Positions 6,396 through 14,124 are shown, counted from the stretch's first letter. The stretch: DNA of 14,124 nt from Flavobacteriales bacterium UBA1958 (GCA_002336675.1 DDEI01000013.1:14307-28430); one strand, 5' to 3'. Program-made: numbers and translations. Notes: a model not told the origin generated them from the letters alone.

Positions 6396-8810
6396 ATGAA
6401 AGTAATAGTAGCTTTAATGTTAATCGCCATCTGTGGTTATATGGGTCATGAGATCTGGAATTCCCAGAAGAAGGATTTTAGAGAGGAACTGGTTTTAAAT
6501 GAAGATTATTTGGCAGGTGCTAACGATGTCGTTTTCTGGAGGCCGCTGAGCTCTTCCCTCAATTTGTGTGAACTTCCACATTGGAATAGTTTGTCTCAAC
6601 CCACAGGAATGGGAAGGTTCGTGGAAATGCTGAATAAAGAGTTTTCTAAATCTGGATTAGCTGAGGATATAGGGGTGAAGATATTTTTGATAGATAAGTC
6701 ATTCATGGCTGTTGTTACTGGGAGCTCTGAGGTCATAGAGACCGTGACAAAAGGATTCTTTAATGTTTCTGTCATTCCTGAAAGTATGGAGCTTGTTAAT
6801 GCGGACTTAAGAGGTCGATATTCGTTCGGTAGATTGATTGTTTCGCCTTCTTTAGAAATCATGACTTCTGTATTGGCTAAAGCTGAAAGTCAAGTTGCGC
6901 TTAGTTTCGATGAGTCTTCTGAGCTCTCATGGTACTCTAAATCTAATGCGGCGAAATGGTTTACTCATAATGAAATAGGAGCTACAGGAACCTCACATGT
7001 TAGATTTAAAAAACGTAATGGGTTTGTTTATGGATACGGATTTATCCCGGATTCTTTGGTTAGTCCAGAGTCGGTTGATCTCAATTATAGTATATGGGAT
7101 TTCCAACTTCCGGGTAAGCCTAGCCAGTTTAAAATAGAACAGTTTCCCATAAGAGCTTTGGATGCAGAAATTATAGAGGCTGCAGAAGTAGAATGTGACT
7201 GTGATGCCAGAATAGCGTGGAAATCATGGAATACGAATCAAGTTTACTTGTTTAATCAGAATGGGATAGAGTTTTATGGGTTGCATTGTTTGGAGGGGGT
7301 TCCAGCTCGAGCAGGACTTTATTCTTTTATAGCTGATAAGGCTGAAATGTATAAGGGATATCAGTTAAGAAGTTTAATCTCTGGGACTGGGGTTAGCGGG
7401 TTATATGCAGATATGTTTGGGAAAGAGGTAAGTTGTTTTATAGATTTGGAAGAACAGGTTTTTTTCTTTACTTCTCGAGTAGAAGCCAAGGCATTTATTA
7501 ATGGAATTCAGAATTCATCTTTTAATGACATCATAGCACCTGAAATACAGGAGTTCTTGTTGCTCAGTCCTAATTATACCGCTTACACTTCATCTGCAAA
7601 AGGAAATACTCCTATTGTTTATCAGTTCGAAAAACAAGATAAAGGAAGGTATTATCATGCTTTATGGAGGGCAGATGAAAGAGAGGAGTTTAAGGTTAAT
7701 AGCGATAATAGTGAGGAGCAGTTGGCGGAAACTATTATCGCTAATAAATGGGAGAAACAAACAAGCGGAAAGGTTACGCAGGCTCCGTTTGTCTTTACTA
7801 ATCACTATACCAAGGAGAAAGAAATAGCTATTATATCAGATCACTCGAGGATTATTATGTTAAATAGCGCAGGTAAGGAGCTCTGGAGTAGAGGCTTGCC
7901 CGAGAGTATAAGTGGGAAGCTACATCAGGTTGACCTCTTTAGAAACAATAAGTTTCAGTTAGTCTTCTCTACGAAAAACTATCTAATAGCGCTAGATAGA
8001 AATGGGAAAGATGTAGAAAATTTTCCTATAAAATTCAGCTCACCTAGCAGTTCTGCAGTTAGTGTTATGGATTATGATGGGAAAGGACAGAATAGACTTT
8101 TAGTGCCTCTAGTAGATGGGTCATTGAAAAATTACAACTGTGATGGTAAAGAAGTAAATGGCTGGAAACATAAAGCAGAAGAATCTCCTATAGTATCTTC
8201 TGTTCAGCATTTGATACTAGATCGAAGAGATTATCTTTTAGCGGCGAAGAAAAATGGAGAAATAGCTATTTATAAGAGAGATGGAAAACTCAGATACACC
8301 CAGGAGTTAAAGTTATCTCACTATGATGGAAAGGAAATTTCTATCTTACCGTCCAAGACTATAGAAGAAGTGATATTAATTTATGGAGATACTGCAGGAA
8401 ATTTAGTTCAATCTAAACTGTCGTTAGAACAAAATGAAGGCGAGAATTTAGGTTTAGCTAGCGCAGAAAAAAGTATTATTTATAATCTAGTAGATGGGAG
8501 TGGCCCAGATTTCTTGATGTCTAAAGGCACTCGTCTATCGCTTTATAGTGAGAAGCATGAGCTTAAGTTTTCTACTGATTTTGATTCCGCGTTAACTGGA
8601 GCTTTGCAATGTTTTTCTCTCAACAACAAAAAGTACATAATAGTAAATGAAGGGTCCAATGTTTACCTTTTAAATACGCGGGGAGAATCATATCCTGGAT
8701 TTCCTGTTTATGGAGGAGGTAGATCAGTGTTGGTAGATTTGGATAAAGATGGGTCGTTAGAGTTAATTACATCAGATGTTCAAGGGTTGATTATTTGTTA
8801 CGAATTATAG
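6396..8810 (+). CDS. Exported uncharacterised protein with C-terminal beta-propeller
   Basis: 804 residues, ATG start, ending in tandem stops TAG-TAA (8808-8813). A single hydrophobic segment (residues 3-16) with no good lipobox suggests a signal peptide or inner-membrane anchor, placing the rest in the periplasm. Residues about 38-450 form a domain I cannot assign confidently; it faintly resembles DUF3352-type proteins. From about 465 there are seven or eight units of about 40 residues with a beta-blade pattern, a hydrophobic strand then xxGx: IAIISDHSRIIMLNSAGK, LVFSTKNYLIALDRNGK, LVPLVDGSLKNYNCDGK, LLAAKKNGEIAIYKRDGK, YIIVNEGSNVYLLNTRG. The last blade carries DLDKDGSLEL (781-790), a calcium-loop motif as in FG-GAP/integrin-type propellers. 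No enzyme motif is visible, so a binding or scaffold role is the likeliest inference. It stands alone, divergent from the operon and convergent with recG. Confidence 0.95.
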   Translation: MKVIVALMLIAICGYMGHEIWNSQKKDFREELVLNEDYLAGANDVVFWRPLSSSLNLCELPHWNSLSQPTGMGRFVEMLNKEFSKSGLAEDIGVKIFLIDKSFMAVVTGSSEVIETVTKGFFNVSVIPESMELVNADLRGRYSFGRLIVSPSLEIMTSVLAKAESQVALSFDESSELSWYSKSNAAKWFTHNEIGATGTSHVRFKKRNGFVYGYGFIPDSLVSPESVDLNYSIWDFQLPGKPSQFKIEQFPIRALDAEIIEAAEVECDCDARIAWKSWNTNQVYLFNQNGIEFYGLHCLEGVPARAGLYSFIADKAEMYKGYQLRSLISGTGVSGLYADMFGKEVSCFIDLEEQVFFFTSRVEAKAFINGIQNSSFNDIIAPEIQEFLLLSPNYTAYTSSAKGNTPIVYQFEKQDKGRYYHALWRADEREEFKVNSDNSEEQLAETIIANKWEKQTSGKVTQAPFVFTNHYTKEKEIAIISDHSRIIMLNSAGKELWSRGLPESISGKLHQVDLFRNNKFQLVFSTKNYLIALDRNGKDVENFPIKFSSPSSSAVSVMDYDGKGQNRLLVPLVDGSLKNYNCDGKEVNGWKHKAEESPIVSSVQHLILDRRDYLLAAKKNGEIAIYKRDGKLRYTQELKLSHYDGKEISILPSKTIEEVILIYGDTAGNLVQSKLSLEQNEGENLGLASAEKSIIYNLVDGSGPDFLMSKGTRLSLYSEKHELKFSTDFDSALTGALQCFSLNNKKYIIVNEGSNVYLLNTRGESYPGFPVYGGGRSVLVDLDKDGSLELITSDVQGLIICYEL

Positions 8811-8833
8811 TAAGGGGAGCTCGCTTATGCGCC

Positions 8834-8962
8834 GGTGATGTTCAAACTGGAATGACTTATAACTTCGATCTAGATGCTTTAAAGTTTCCTGCTGATCTAT
8901 ACATCTTACAAGTAATTCAAGAAGATGATATAACTACTGAAAAGTTCATTGTAACTAAGTAA
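8834..8962 (+). pseudogene. Orphan T9SS type A C-terminal sorting domain remnant
   Basis: The frame ending at the TAA of 8960-8962 encodes GMTYNFDLDALKF, then ADLYILQVI, and ends TEKFIVTK. This is the closing part of a T9SS type A sorting domain (pattern: aliphatic-Asp-hydrophobic, then Leu/Val-Tyr strand, then KFIV near the terminus). It matches the intact domain at the end of the 11299-12864 gene (YSMDVSNL, GVYYYSV, GKFIVE). The first half of the domain, the YPNP motif, the cargo and the signal peptide are all missing. The only in-frame ATG (8852) would give 36 residues that could not be exported. The frame differs from that of the preceding gene, which ends in tandem stops, so it is not a readthrough extension. 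I read it as the 3' scar of a deleted secreted-protein gene. Confidence 0.6.
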
Positions 8963-9009
8963 GACAAATACACGATAATTAATTATTCGATTATACATTG
9001 TTTATTCTA

Positions 9010-9037
9010 AAAGCCCCTTGGGAAAACACGGGGCTTT
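9010..9037. terminator. Shared convergent terminator between the plus-strand genes and recG
   Basis: An 8-bp perfect stem AAAGCCCC/GGGGCTTT (9010-9017 with 9030-9037) has a 12-nt loop. On the plus strand it is followed by an alternating TA tract rather than a clean T run. On the minus strand it ends in TTTT. It sits 24 nt past the recG stop and about 47 nt past the T9SS remnant, so it can serve both directions. Confidence 0.72.
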
Positions 9038-9050
9038 ATATATATATATA
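9037..9050. repeat. (TA)7 dinucleotide microsatellite
   Basis: Seven uninterrupted TA units directly follow the terminator stem and end 11 nt before the recG stop codon. Such tracts can slip in replication and melt easily. No coding effect is expected, because the tract lies outside both genes. Confidence 0.85.
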
Positions 9051-9061
9051 TTTAAAAGTGA

Positions 9062-11185
9062 TTAACTAATATTCCCCCAGTTAGGTTTAAATGCTTTTAA
9101 CCGCTGAAGTTCCAGGTTTAAGGAAGCATGTTTAGGTTTGGCTAGAGCCTCATCGTCATTCAGAATGTTAACGGCTAGTTCTCTGGCTTTGGCTAGAATT
9201 TTTTGGTCTACTGCTAAGTCGGCTATCTTTAAATCTAAAGCTCCACTTTGTTGAGTCCCCATAATATCTCCTGGGCCTCTTATTTCTAGGTCTACTTGTG
9301 CTATTTCGAAACCATCATTCGTAGAACACATGGTTTGGATTCTCCGCTTAGATTCTGGTGATTTTAGCTTACCAGTCATTAGAATACAGTGACTTTGCTC
9401 CGCGCCTCTTCCTACTCTTCCTCTGAGCTGGTGAAGCTGAGATAACCCAAATCTTTCTGCATTTTCTATAACCATTACAGAAGCATTAGGAACATTAACT
9501 CCCACTTCTATTACTGTGGTGGCTACTAGAATTTGAGTCTCTTTTTTTATAAAGCGATTCATCTCATACTCTTTGTCAGAAGATTTTTGCCTGCCATGAA
9601 CTATGCTAATCTGATACTCTGGTCTTGGAAATCTTTTCTCTAGCGCTTCATGCCCGTCATAAAGGTCTTTTAACTCAGAGAGCAGCTCACTTTCAGATTC
9701 TTCTATCAGTGGATAAACCACGTAGACTTGACGTCCTTTTTTTATCTCCTCTTCCATAAAACCAAATACGTGCAGTCTACTGCTATCGGTTTTATGCACC
9801 GTAGTTATAGGTTTCCTTCCTGGCGGCAGTTCGTCTATGGTGCTTACGTCTAAGTCGCCATATAAAGTCATGGCTAGAGTTCTAGGTATAGGCGTGGCGG
9901 TCATGACTAAAACATGCGGAGTGATTTCCGCTTTTCCCCAAAGTCTAGCCCTCTGTTTTACACCGAATCTGTGCTGCTCATCTATGATAGCCAAGCCTAA
10001 ATTCTTGAACATAACCACGGGTTCTAAAAGGGCATGGGTTCCTATGAGAAATTGCAACGCGCCACTTGCTAACTCCTCATGAATCACCTTCCGCTTAGAC
10101 TTTGGAGTGTTCCCAGTCAATAGTTTTACCGTAATTGGAAAGTTTTTCAGGAGTTCAGAGATTCCTTCAAAATGTTGGATAGCCAATATTTCAGTAGGAG
10201 CCATCAAACAAACTTGATAATTATTATCAATTCCTAATAGAGCTGTGAGCAGAGCTACGATAGTTTTACCGCTTCCTACATCTCCTTGAATTAATCTGTT
10301 CATGTGAGCTCCGTAGCGCACATCACGCCTTACTTCTTTGAGTACCCTTTTCTGTGCGCCTGTTAAATCAAACGGAATTCCATTTTCGTAGAACTCAGTA
10401 AATAATTTCCCTACTTTTTTGAATGTGACACCTTTCATTTTAGTGGTCACTTTCACTTTGTTGGAGACCAGTATAAGTTGAAGGAATAGCAGCTCTTCTA
10501 GTTTTAACCTTGTAAGCGAGCGTTGCAATAAAGCCAATGCTCTCGGTCTATGCAAATGAATAGAAGCTTCTTCTTTAGAAGGTAATTTATACTTCTCTAG
10601 AATTTCCGAGGGCAGTGTCTCTGGAATTTGATGTCTCAATAATTGCAGTAGGTTTATCACTATACTTTCGATTCCCTGAGAGTTTAGGCCAGTTCTGTTG
10701 CATTTCTCTGAGCTTCTATATACAGGCTTGAAAGGGGTCAGTTTTAATTTGGCCTCATTTACCTTGGTAACTTCGGGGTGTGAGATAGACCAGGTGTTTT
10801 TAAATCTCTTAGGTTTTCCGTAAACGACAAATTCTTCATCGTAATTCAGTCCGTTTCTAACCCATTGAACTCCCTTGAACCAAGCCAATTCTATTTCCCC
10901 AGTTTCATCTTCAAATAAGGCATTTAGCCTTTTCTTATTTCCAACCCCAACTTCTTTTAGAGATTTGAATTTCCCTTTAACCTGCAATGGTAGTTCATCA
11001 GATTGAATTTCAGATATACGATGAAATTGAGATTTATCTATATATCTAAAAGGATAATGCTCTAATAAATCCCGATAGGTAAATATCTGAAGTTCGGTTT
11101 TCAATAGGTCAGCTTTTTTAGGGCCTACACCTTTTAAAAACTCGATAGGAGTTCCGAGTATGCTTGTTGTTTTTATTGAGCTCAT
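9062..11185 (-). CDS. recG: ATP-dependent DNA helicase RecG
   Basis: 707 residues, the normal RecG length, ATG start, TAA stop. The N-terminal wedge/OB domain (about 10-150) starts with the helix-hairpin-helix-like GVGPKKADLL (19-28) and recognises branched DNA. The helicase core has Walker A GDVGSGKT (301-308), the DEQH box with HRFG (402-408), MTATPIPRTL (428-437), IVHGR (528-532), ATTVIEVGVNVP (555-566) and QLRGRVGRG (586-594). RecG is a cytoplasmic, monomeric superfamily 2 translocase that remodels stalled replication forks and Holliday junctions. The gene is monocistronic here: 113 nt divergent from the copper monooxygenase gene and convergent with the propeller gene. No key residue is missing. 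Confidence 0.98.
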   Translation of the reverse strand: MSSIKTTSILGTPIEFLKGVGPKKADLLKTELQIFTYRDLLEHYPFRYIDKSQFHRISEIQSDELPLQVKGKFKSLKEVGVGNKKRLNALFEDETGEIELAWFKGVQWVRNGLNYDEEFVVYGKPKRFKNTWSISHPEVTKVNEAKLKLTPFKPVYRSSEKCNRTGLNSQGIESIVINLLQLLRHQIPETLPSEILEKYKLPSKEEASIHLHRPRALALLQRSLTRLKLEELLFLQLILVSNKVKVTTKMKGVTFKKVGKLFTEFYENGIPFDLTGAQKRVLKEVRRDVRYGAHMNRLIQGDVGSGKTIVALLTALLGIDNNYQVCLMAPTEILAIQHFEGISELLKNFPITVKLLTGNTPKSKRKVIHEELASGALQFLIGTHALLEPVVMFKNLGLAIIDEQHRFGVKQRARLWGKAEITPHVLVMTATPIPRTLAMTLYGDLDVSTIDELPPGRKPITTVHKTDSSRLHVFGFMEEEIKKGRQVYVVYPLIEESESELLSELKDLYDGHEALEKRFPRPEYQISIVHGRQKSSDKEYEMNRFIKKETQILVATTVIEVGVNVPNASVMVIENAERFGLSQLHQLRGRVGRGAEQSHCILMTGKLKSPESKRRIQTMCSTNDGFEIAQVDLEIRGPGDIMGTQQSGALDLKIADLAVDQKILAKARELAVNILNDDEALAKPKHASLNLELQRLKAFKPNWGNIS

Positions 11186-11298
11186 TTAAACGTGGTGCAA
11201 GTTAGTGCTACTGACAGAAATTAAAAAACATAAAGAAGGAGTTAGTGCACAATATATGGTTCTTTTGAAAGAAGGAAATAATAGTGTAATTTCAGCAG

Positions 11299-12864
11299 AT
11301 GTTAAAACTATCTCTATCAAGTTTATTAGGCTTTCTGCTCATCTTAATTTTTTCTCACTCTTCTTTTTCACAGCTCACTTGGGCTGATGATGCTGCTGAA
11401 ATTGTCTTTGAAAATTGCAGCGCCTGTCATAATGATAATGGAATAGCGCCGTTTTCGTTGATGGATTATGAAAGTGTTTCAAATAATTCTGGAGCTATAG
11501 AAGAAGCCGTTTCTGATGAGTATATGCCACCATGGACTGCTGATGACGGTTATCAGAGTTATGCACACAGCAGAAAGTTAACGCCAATAGAAAAGAGCAC
11601 TCTTCTTGCATGGTTAGATGATGGAATGGCGCAAGGGGATTTGGCTGATACTCCTCCAGCCCCTGTATACTCTAATGAAGGGTTTATCCAGGCTGAACCT
11701 GATTTGGAGATGACTATGGAGCCGTATACCAGCACTGCTACTTTTAATCAGGATGATTATATCTGCATATCACTTCCTACCGGTTTAACAGAGGATAAAA
11801 AATTAAAGGCTTATGAGGTCGTTCCTGGAAACCCAACTATTCTGCACCATTGTTTAGTTTATATTGATGATACAGGCAATTACCCTACGGATTTTAGTGG
11901 TCAATGCGTTGGCCCTAATGACGATGAAGGCTTGCTAGGAGGATATACTCCTGGAGCTGTTCCTACTGTTTTTCCTAGTAATGGAGATGATATAAATATG
12001 GGGATTACTATTCCTGCAGGCTCTAATATAGTCCTGGCTATGCATTATCCCCATGGGAGTGCAGGTGAGATAGATCAAACTAAGATCAGATTATTTTTCT
12101 ATGATGACGATGTGGAGATAAGAGAGGTGCTTACTTATCCTCTTTTATCTAATTGGACGTTTAATATTCAGGCCAATACCCAGGCAGAGGTGATGGCTCA
12201 GTATGGACCTATTACTGAAGATTTATCTGTTTTGAGTGTGTTCCCTCACATGCATTTATTAGGGGAGTATATTAATAGTTTTGCGGTTACTGGTGATAAT
12301 GAAACCATTCCTTTGGTTAAAATTCCTCACTGGGATTTTGAATGGCAAGAGTTTTATTTCTTTCAGAACATACAACATGTTCCATCCGGATCTATTTTTT
12401 ATGCGAATGGAACTTACAATAACACAAATACAAATCCACACAATCCAAACAGCCCACCTCAGAATGTAGGGGCTGGGTTGAATACTTCTGACGAAATGTT
12501 CTTGGTTTATTTCCATTTCCTAGAATACCAAGAAGGAGATGAGGATTTAAATCTTACCGACCTCACCTCGCTTCCTTCATCTTTAACTGAAATTAAAGTG
12601 ACTGAGGAGGCTTTTATAAATGTATATCCAAACCCTACTTCAGAAACAGTAAGATTTTCATTCAATCTAAATTCAGCAGCTAGTGGTAGCTTATATGTTT
12701 ATGACGGTTTTGGCGGGATAGTGAATAAGGTCCTTGATAGAGGGTCTTTAGCAGAAGGGTTTTCTGAGTACTCCATGGACGTGTCTAATCTAAGTTCGGG
12801 TGTTTATTACTATTCAGTAAGAATAGCCGGATTCCTCAAGGCAGGAAAGTTCATCGTTGAATAA
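11299..12864 (+). CDS. Secreted cytochrome c / copper type II monooxygenase (PHM/DBH-like) with T9SS sorting domain
   Basis: 521 residues. A signal peptide (1-24, cut near SFSQ) is followed by a small cytochrome c domain: heme motif CSACH (40-44) and MPPW with probable axial Met76. Residues about 130-410 resemble peptidylglycine/dopamine monooxygenases and keep all six expected copper ligands: HH (183-184) and the H of LAMHY (249) for the electron-transfer copper; HMH (317-319) and Met400 in TSDEMFLVY for the oxygen-binding copper. The C-terminus is a type A T9SS domain: VYPNP (442-446) to the closing GKFIVE. The protein should cross the outer membrane and be surface-bound or released, hydroxylating an unknown substrate. 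I infer that the fused heme supplies electrons in place of ascorbate. The reaction is untested. It is transcribed alone, divergently from recG. No lipobox is present. Confidence 0.93.
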   Translation: MLKLSLSSLLGFLLILIFSHSSFSQLTWADDAAEIVFENCSACHNDNGIAPFSLMDYESVSNNSGAIEEAVSDEYMPPWTADDGYQSYAHSRKLTPIEKSTLLAWLDDGMAQGDLADTPPAPVYSNEGFIQAEPDLEMTMEPYTSTATFNQDDYICISLPTGLTEDKKLKAYEVVPGNPTILHHCLVYIDDTGNYPTDFSGQCVGPNDDEGLLGGYTPGAVPTVFPSNGDDINMGITIPAGSNIVLAMHYPHGSAGEIDQTKIRLFFYDDDVEIREVLTYPLLSNWTFNIQANTQAEVMAQYGPITEDLSVLSVFPHMHLLGEYINSFAVTGDNETIPLVKIPHWDFEWQEFYFFQNIQHVPSGSIFYANGTYNNTNTNPHNPNSPPQNVGAGLNTSDEMFLVYFHFLEYQEGDEDLNLTDLTSLPSSLTEIKVTEEAFINVYPNPTSETVRFSFNLNSAASGSLYVYDGFGGIVNKVLDRGSLAEGFSEYSMDVSNLSSGVYYYSVRIAGFLKAGKFIVE

Positions 12865-12912
12865 TTATGGATTTAGTAAATACAACATGGAGCAGCACCG
12901 AAAAGAATAAAG

Positions 12913-12949
12913 GAGAGAATAGCTTCAGCTATTGCTAACCCTCTTTTTT
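12913..12949 (+). terminator. Probable terminator of the copper monooxygenase gene
   Basis: The inner stem AATAGC/GCTATT (12918-12923 with 12928-12933) has a TTCA loop. It is extended across a bulge by GAGAG (12913-12917) with CTCTT (12941-12945), then a T run to 12949. It is 48 nt past the stop. The upper stem is AT-rich and the bulge weakens it, so the call is moderate. Confidence 0.45.
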
Positions 12950-13112
12950 CGTTCGCCTTTACCACAGTGATTTTTTCTGTTTTTAAATAGTATGTTTATT
13001 ATACTTTTCTTGGAAATTACTCCTAAATTCTTTGTAGTTATCTTTTATTTAGGCCTTCATAAGAGATTTTAACAGGATACCTAGTTAGCTGTAATTGTAT
13101 AATTATTAGTAT

Positions 13113-13144
13113 AAAAAAAAGGCCATTTCAATGTAATGGCCTTT
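13113..13144 (-). terminator. Rho-independent terminator of the pyruvate dehydrogenase E2 gene
   Basis: A perfect 10-bp stem AAAGGCCATT/AATGGCCTTT (13118-13127 with 13135-13144) has a 7-nt loop. On the minus strand it runs into eight T residues (13120 down to 13113). It lies 27 nt past the E2 stop codon. This is the clearest terminator in the window. Confidence 0.88.
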
Positions 13145-13171
13145 AAAAGTTTTTGTTCGCTAGGAATAAGC

Positions 13172-14124
13172 CTAAGCGATCATCATCATAATAGGATTTT
13201 CAAGCATTCCCTTTAAGGTTTGAAGAAATTCAGAACCAGTAGCTCCATCTACCACTCTGTGGTCACAAGAAAGAGTCACTTTCATTCTATTTCCTACCAC
13301 TATCTGTCCATTTTTCACTACAGGCTCCGTTCTAATTCCTCCTACTGCTAGAATACACGCGTCAGGGGGGTTTACTATAGCCGTAAACTCTTCTATGCCA
13401 AACATCCCTAAGTTAGAAATAGTAAATGTATTTCCTTCCCACTCGTGGGGTTGAAGTTTCTTATCTCTAGCACGAGTAGCATAATCAAGTACTTCAGTGT
13501 TTATATCAGACATAAGCTTCATATCTGCATGCCTAACAACAGGAACTAATAACCCTTCTTCAACAGCTACAGCTACGCCGATGTGCACGTGCTCGTTATA
13601 TCTTATTTTATCTTCTAACCAACTAGAATTAATCTTAGGGTGCTTCTTTAAAGAAAGAGCAGTAGCCTTGATAACCATATCATTAAATGAAATCTTGATG
13701 TTATTGGCTTTTAAACTAGTTCTAGCAGCTATAGCGTGATCCATATCTATATCCATAGTTAAGTAGAAGTGCGGAGCGGTGAACTTGCTTTCGGCAAGTC
13801 TTTTTGCAATCACTTTTCTCATCTGGGATACATTTTCCTCAGTATAAGATTCTACTCCTACATTAGATTTATAGGCTCCCGATGCCATAGATCCCGAGTG
13901 ATTTACAATATCTCTTTTTACCACTCTTCCTCCGTCTCCACTTCCGTCTACAGCACCTAAATCTATACCTTTATCATTAGCCATTTTCTTAGCCAAAGGA
14001 GAGGCTTTAACTCTACCGTTGTTGGTATGCGTGATTTTTTCTTCTGGAGCAGAAGCAATGACTGGTGCAGATATTTCCGCTTTGGGCTTTGGTATTTCTT
14101 TTGCAGTATCAGCTGGTGCAGTAT
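13172..14124 (-). CDS. pdhC: Pyruvate dehydrogenase complex E2, dihydrolipoamide acetyltransferase (5' end outside window)
   Basis: The last 316 codons of a longer gene; the frame stays open to the window edge, so no start codon is visible. The leucine TTG at 13996 is not a start, because conserved protein continues upstream of it. In order come an Ala/Pro-rich flexible linker, a peripheral subunit-binding domain (VKASPLAKKM, then GSGDGGRVVKRDI) that docks E1/E3, a second short linker, and the acetyltransferase core from about SQMRKVIAKRL onward. The catalytic HxxxDG is HRVVDG (His codon at 13259-13261). NLGMFGIEEF and NPPDACILAVGG fit the pyruvate rather than the 2-oxoglutarate type. It transfers acetyl groups from lipoyl-lysine to CoA in the cytoplasm. 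The lipoyl domain(s) must lie beyond the right edge. It ends in TAG and has its own terminator. Confidence 0.95.
   Translation of the reverse strand, partial: TAPADTAKEIPKPKAEISAPVIASAPEEKITHTNNGRVKASPLAKKMANDKGIDLGAVDGSGDGGRVVKRDIVNHSGSMASGAYKSNVGVESYTEENVSQMRKVIAKRLAESKFTAPHFYLTMDIDMDHAIAARTSLKANNIKISFNDMVIKATALSLKKHPKINSSWLEDKIRYNEHVHIGVAVAVEEGLLVPVVRHADMKLMSDINTEVLDYATRARDKKLQPHEWEGNTFTISNLGMFGIEEFTAIVNPPDACILAVGGIRTEPVVKNGQIVVGNRMKVTLSCDHRVVDGATGSEFLQTLKGMLENPIMMMIA

Larger units (their letters stand above)
12865..13171. other. Intergenic region between convergent genes
   Basis: This 307-nt gap between the copper monooxygenase gene and the E2 gene holds one probable plus-strand terminator near its left end and a strong minus-strand terminator near its right end. 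Between them, 12950-13112 is AT-rich with no open frame of useful length, no repeat and no RNA-like structure that I can recognise. Confidence 0.7.

Noticed and set aside
8781..8830. Programmed frameshift joining the propeller protein to the downstream T9SS domain, which would make it a T9SS cargo.
   Set aside because: The propeller gene ends at tandem stops TAG-TAA with no slippery run nearby, and its last blade ends naturally at the stop. A deletion remnant explains the T9SS fragment better.
11260..11267. TTCTTTTG as a -7 promoter element for the copper monooxygenase gene.
   Set aside because: It has one mismatch to TAnnTTTG and a plausible distance, but no -33 box. Such a match is expected often in AT-rich DNA.
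11205..11387. Plus-strand open frame of 60 codons across the recG / copper monooxygenase intergenic region.
   Set aside because: It runs out of frame into the well-supported signal peptide of the 11299 gene and resembles no family. Its first 31 codons look mildly coding-like, but that is not enough.
12867..12938. 23-codon frame just after the copper monooxygenase stop.
   Set aside because: It runs into the probable terminator stem and has no homology I recognise.
13997..13999. Reading the E2 gene as starting at the TTG of 13996-13994, giving a 274-residue protein.
   Set aside because: Conserved subunit-binding-domain residues (RVKASP) and an Ala/Pro linker continue in frame upstream to the window edge, so this is an internal leucine.

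Overview
The window looks like chromosomal DNA from a member of the Bacteroidota. The DNA is AT-rich. Two segments encode C-terminal domains of the type IX secretion system (T9SS), which is restricted to that phylum. Start regions lack Shine-Dalgarno sequences, an exact TAnnTTTG -7 element precedes one operon, and the dUTPase / sugar nucleotidyltransferase / TPR lipoprotein / DUF4292 lipoprotein / M23 gene order is one I recognise from this phylum. Genus cannot be told from the sequence; a flavobacterium-like or cytophaga-like bacterium fits.

Layout. (1) 24-53: hairpin terminator. (2) 126-6183, minus strand: a packed six-gene operon transcribed from about 6200 leftwards. It encodes enoyl-CoA hydratase, dUTPase (dut), a nucleotidyltransferase with a left-handed beta-helix tail, a TPR lipoprotein, a DUF4292 lipoprotein and an EnvC-like coiled-coil/LytM protein. 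Gaps run from 13 nt down to overlaps of 23 and 53 nt. (3) 6184-6395: divergent promoter region. (4) 6396-8810, plus: an 804-residue exported protein with an unclassified N-terminal half and a C-terminal beta-propeller. (5) 8834-8962, plus: the orphan 3' end of a T9SS cargo gene, followed by a terminator shared with the convergent recG. (6) 9062-11185, minus: recG. (7) 11299-12864, plus: a secreted cytochrome c / copper monooxygenase fusion with a T9SS sorting domain. (8) 12865-13171: intergenic, two terminators facing each other. (9) 13172-14124, minus: 3' part of the pyruvate dehydrogenase E2 gene, which continues past the window edge.

How the genes fit together. The operon joins housekeeping (fatty acid or acyl-CoA turnover, dUTP removal) to the cell envelope: a sugar nucleotide enzyme, two lipoproteins and a predicted non-catalytic activator of peptidoglycan amidases. 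The plus-strand genes encode exported proteins, at least one using T9SS. recG (replication fork repair) and the E2 gene (pyruvate to acetyl-CoA) are ordinary core genes.

Most of the window is conventional. The less ordinary items are the heme-copper monooxygenase fusion, the beheaded T9SS sorting domain at 8834-8962, the large uncharacterised propeller protein, and the 53-nt overlap in which one lipoprotein's C-terminus and the next protein's signal peptide share DNA. I found no CRISPR array, tRNA, rRNA, insertion sequence or defence system.
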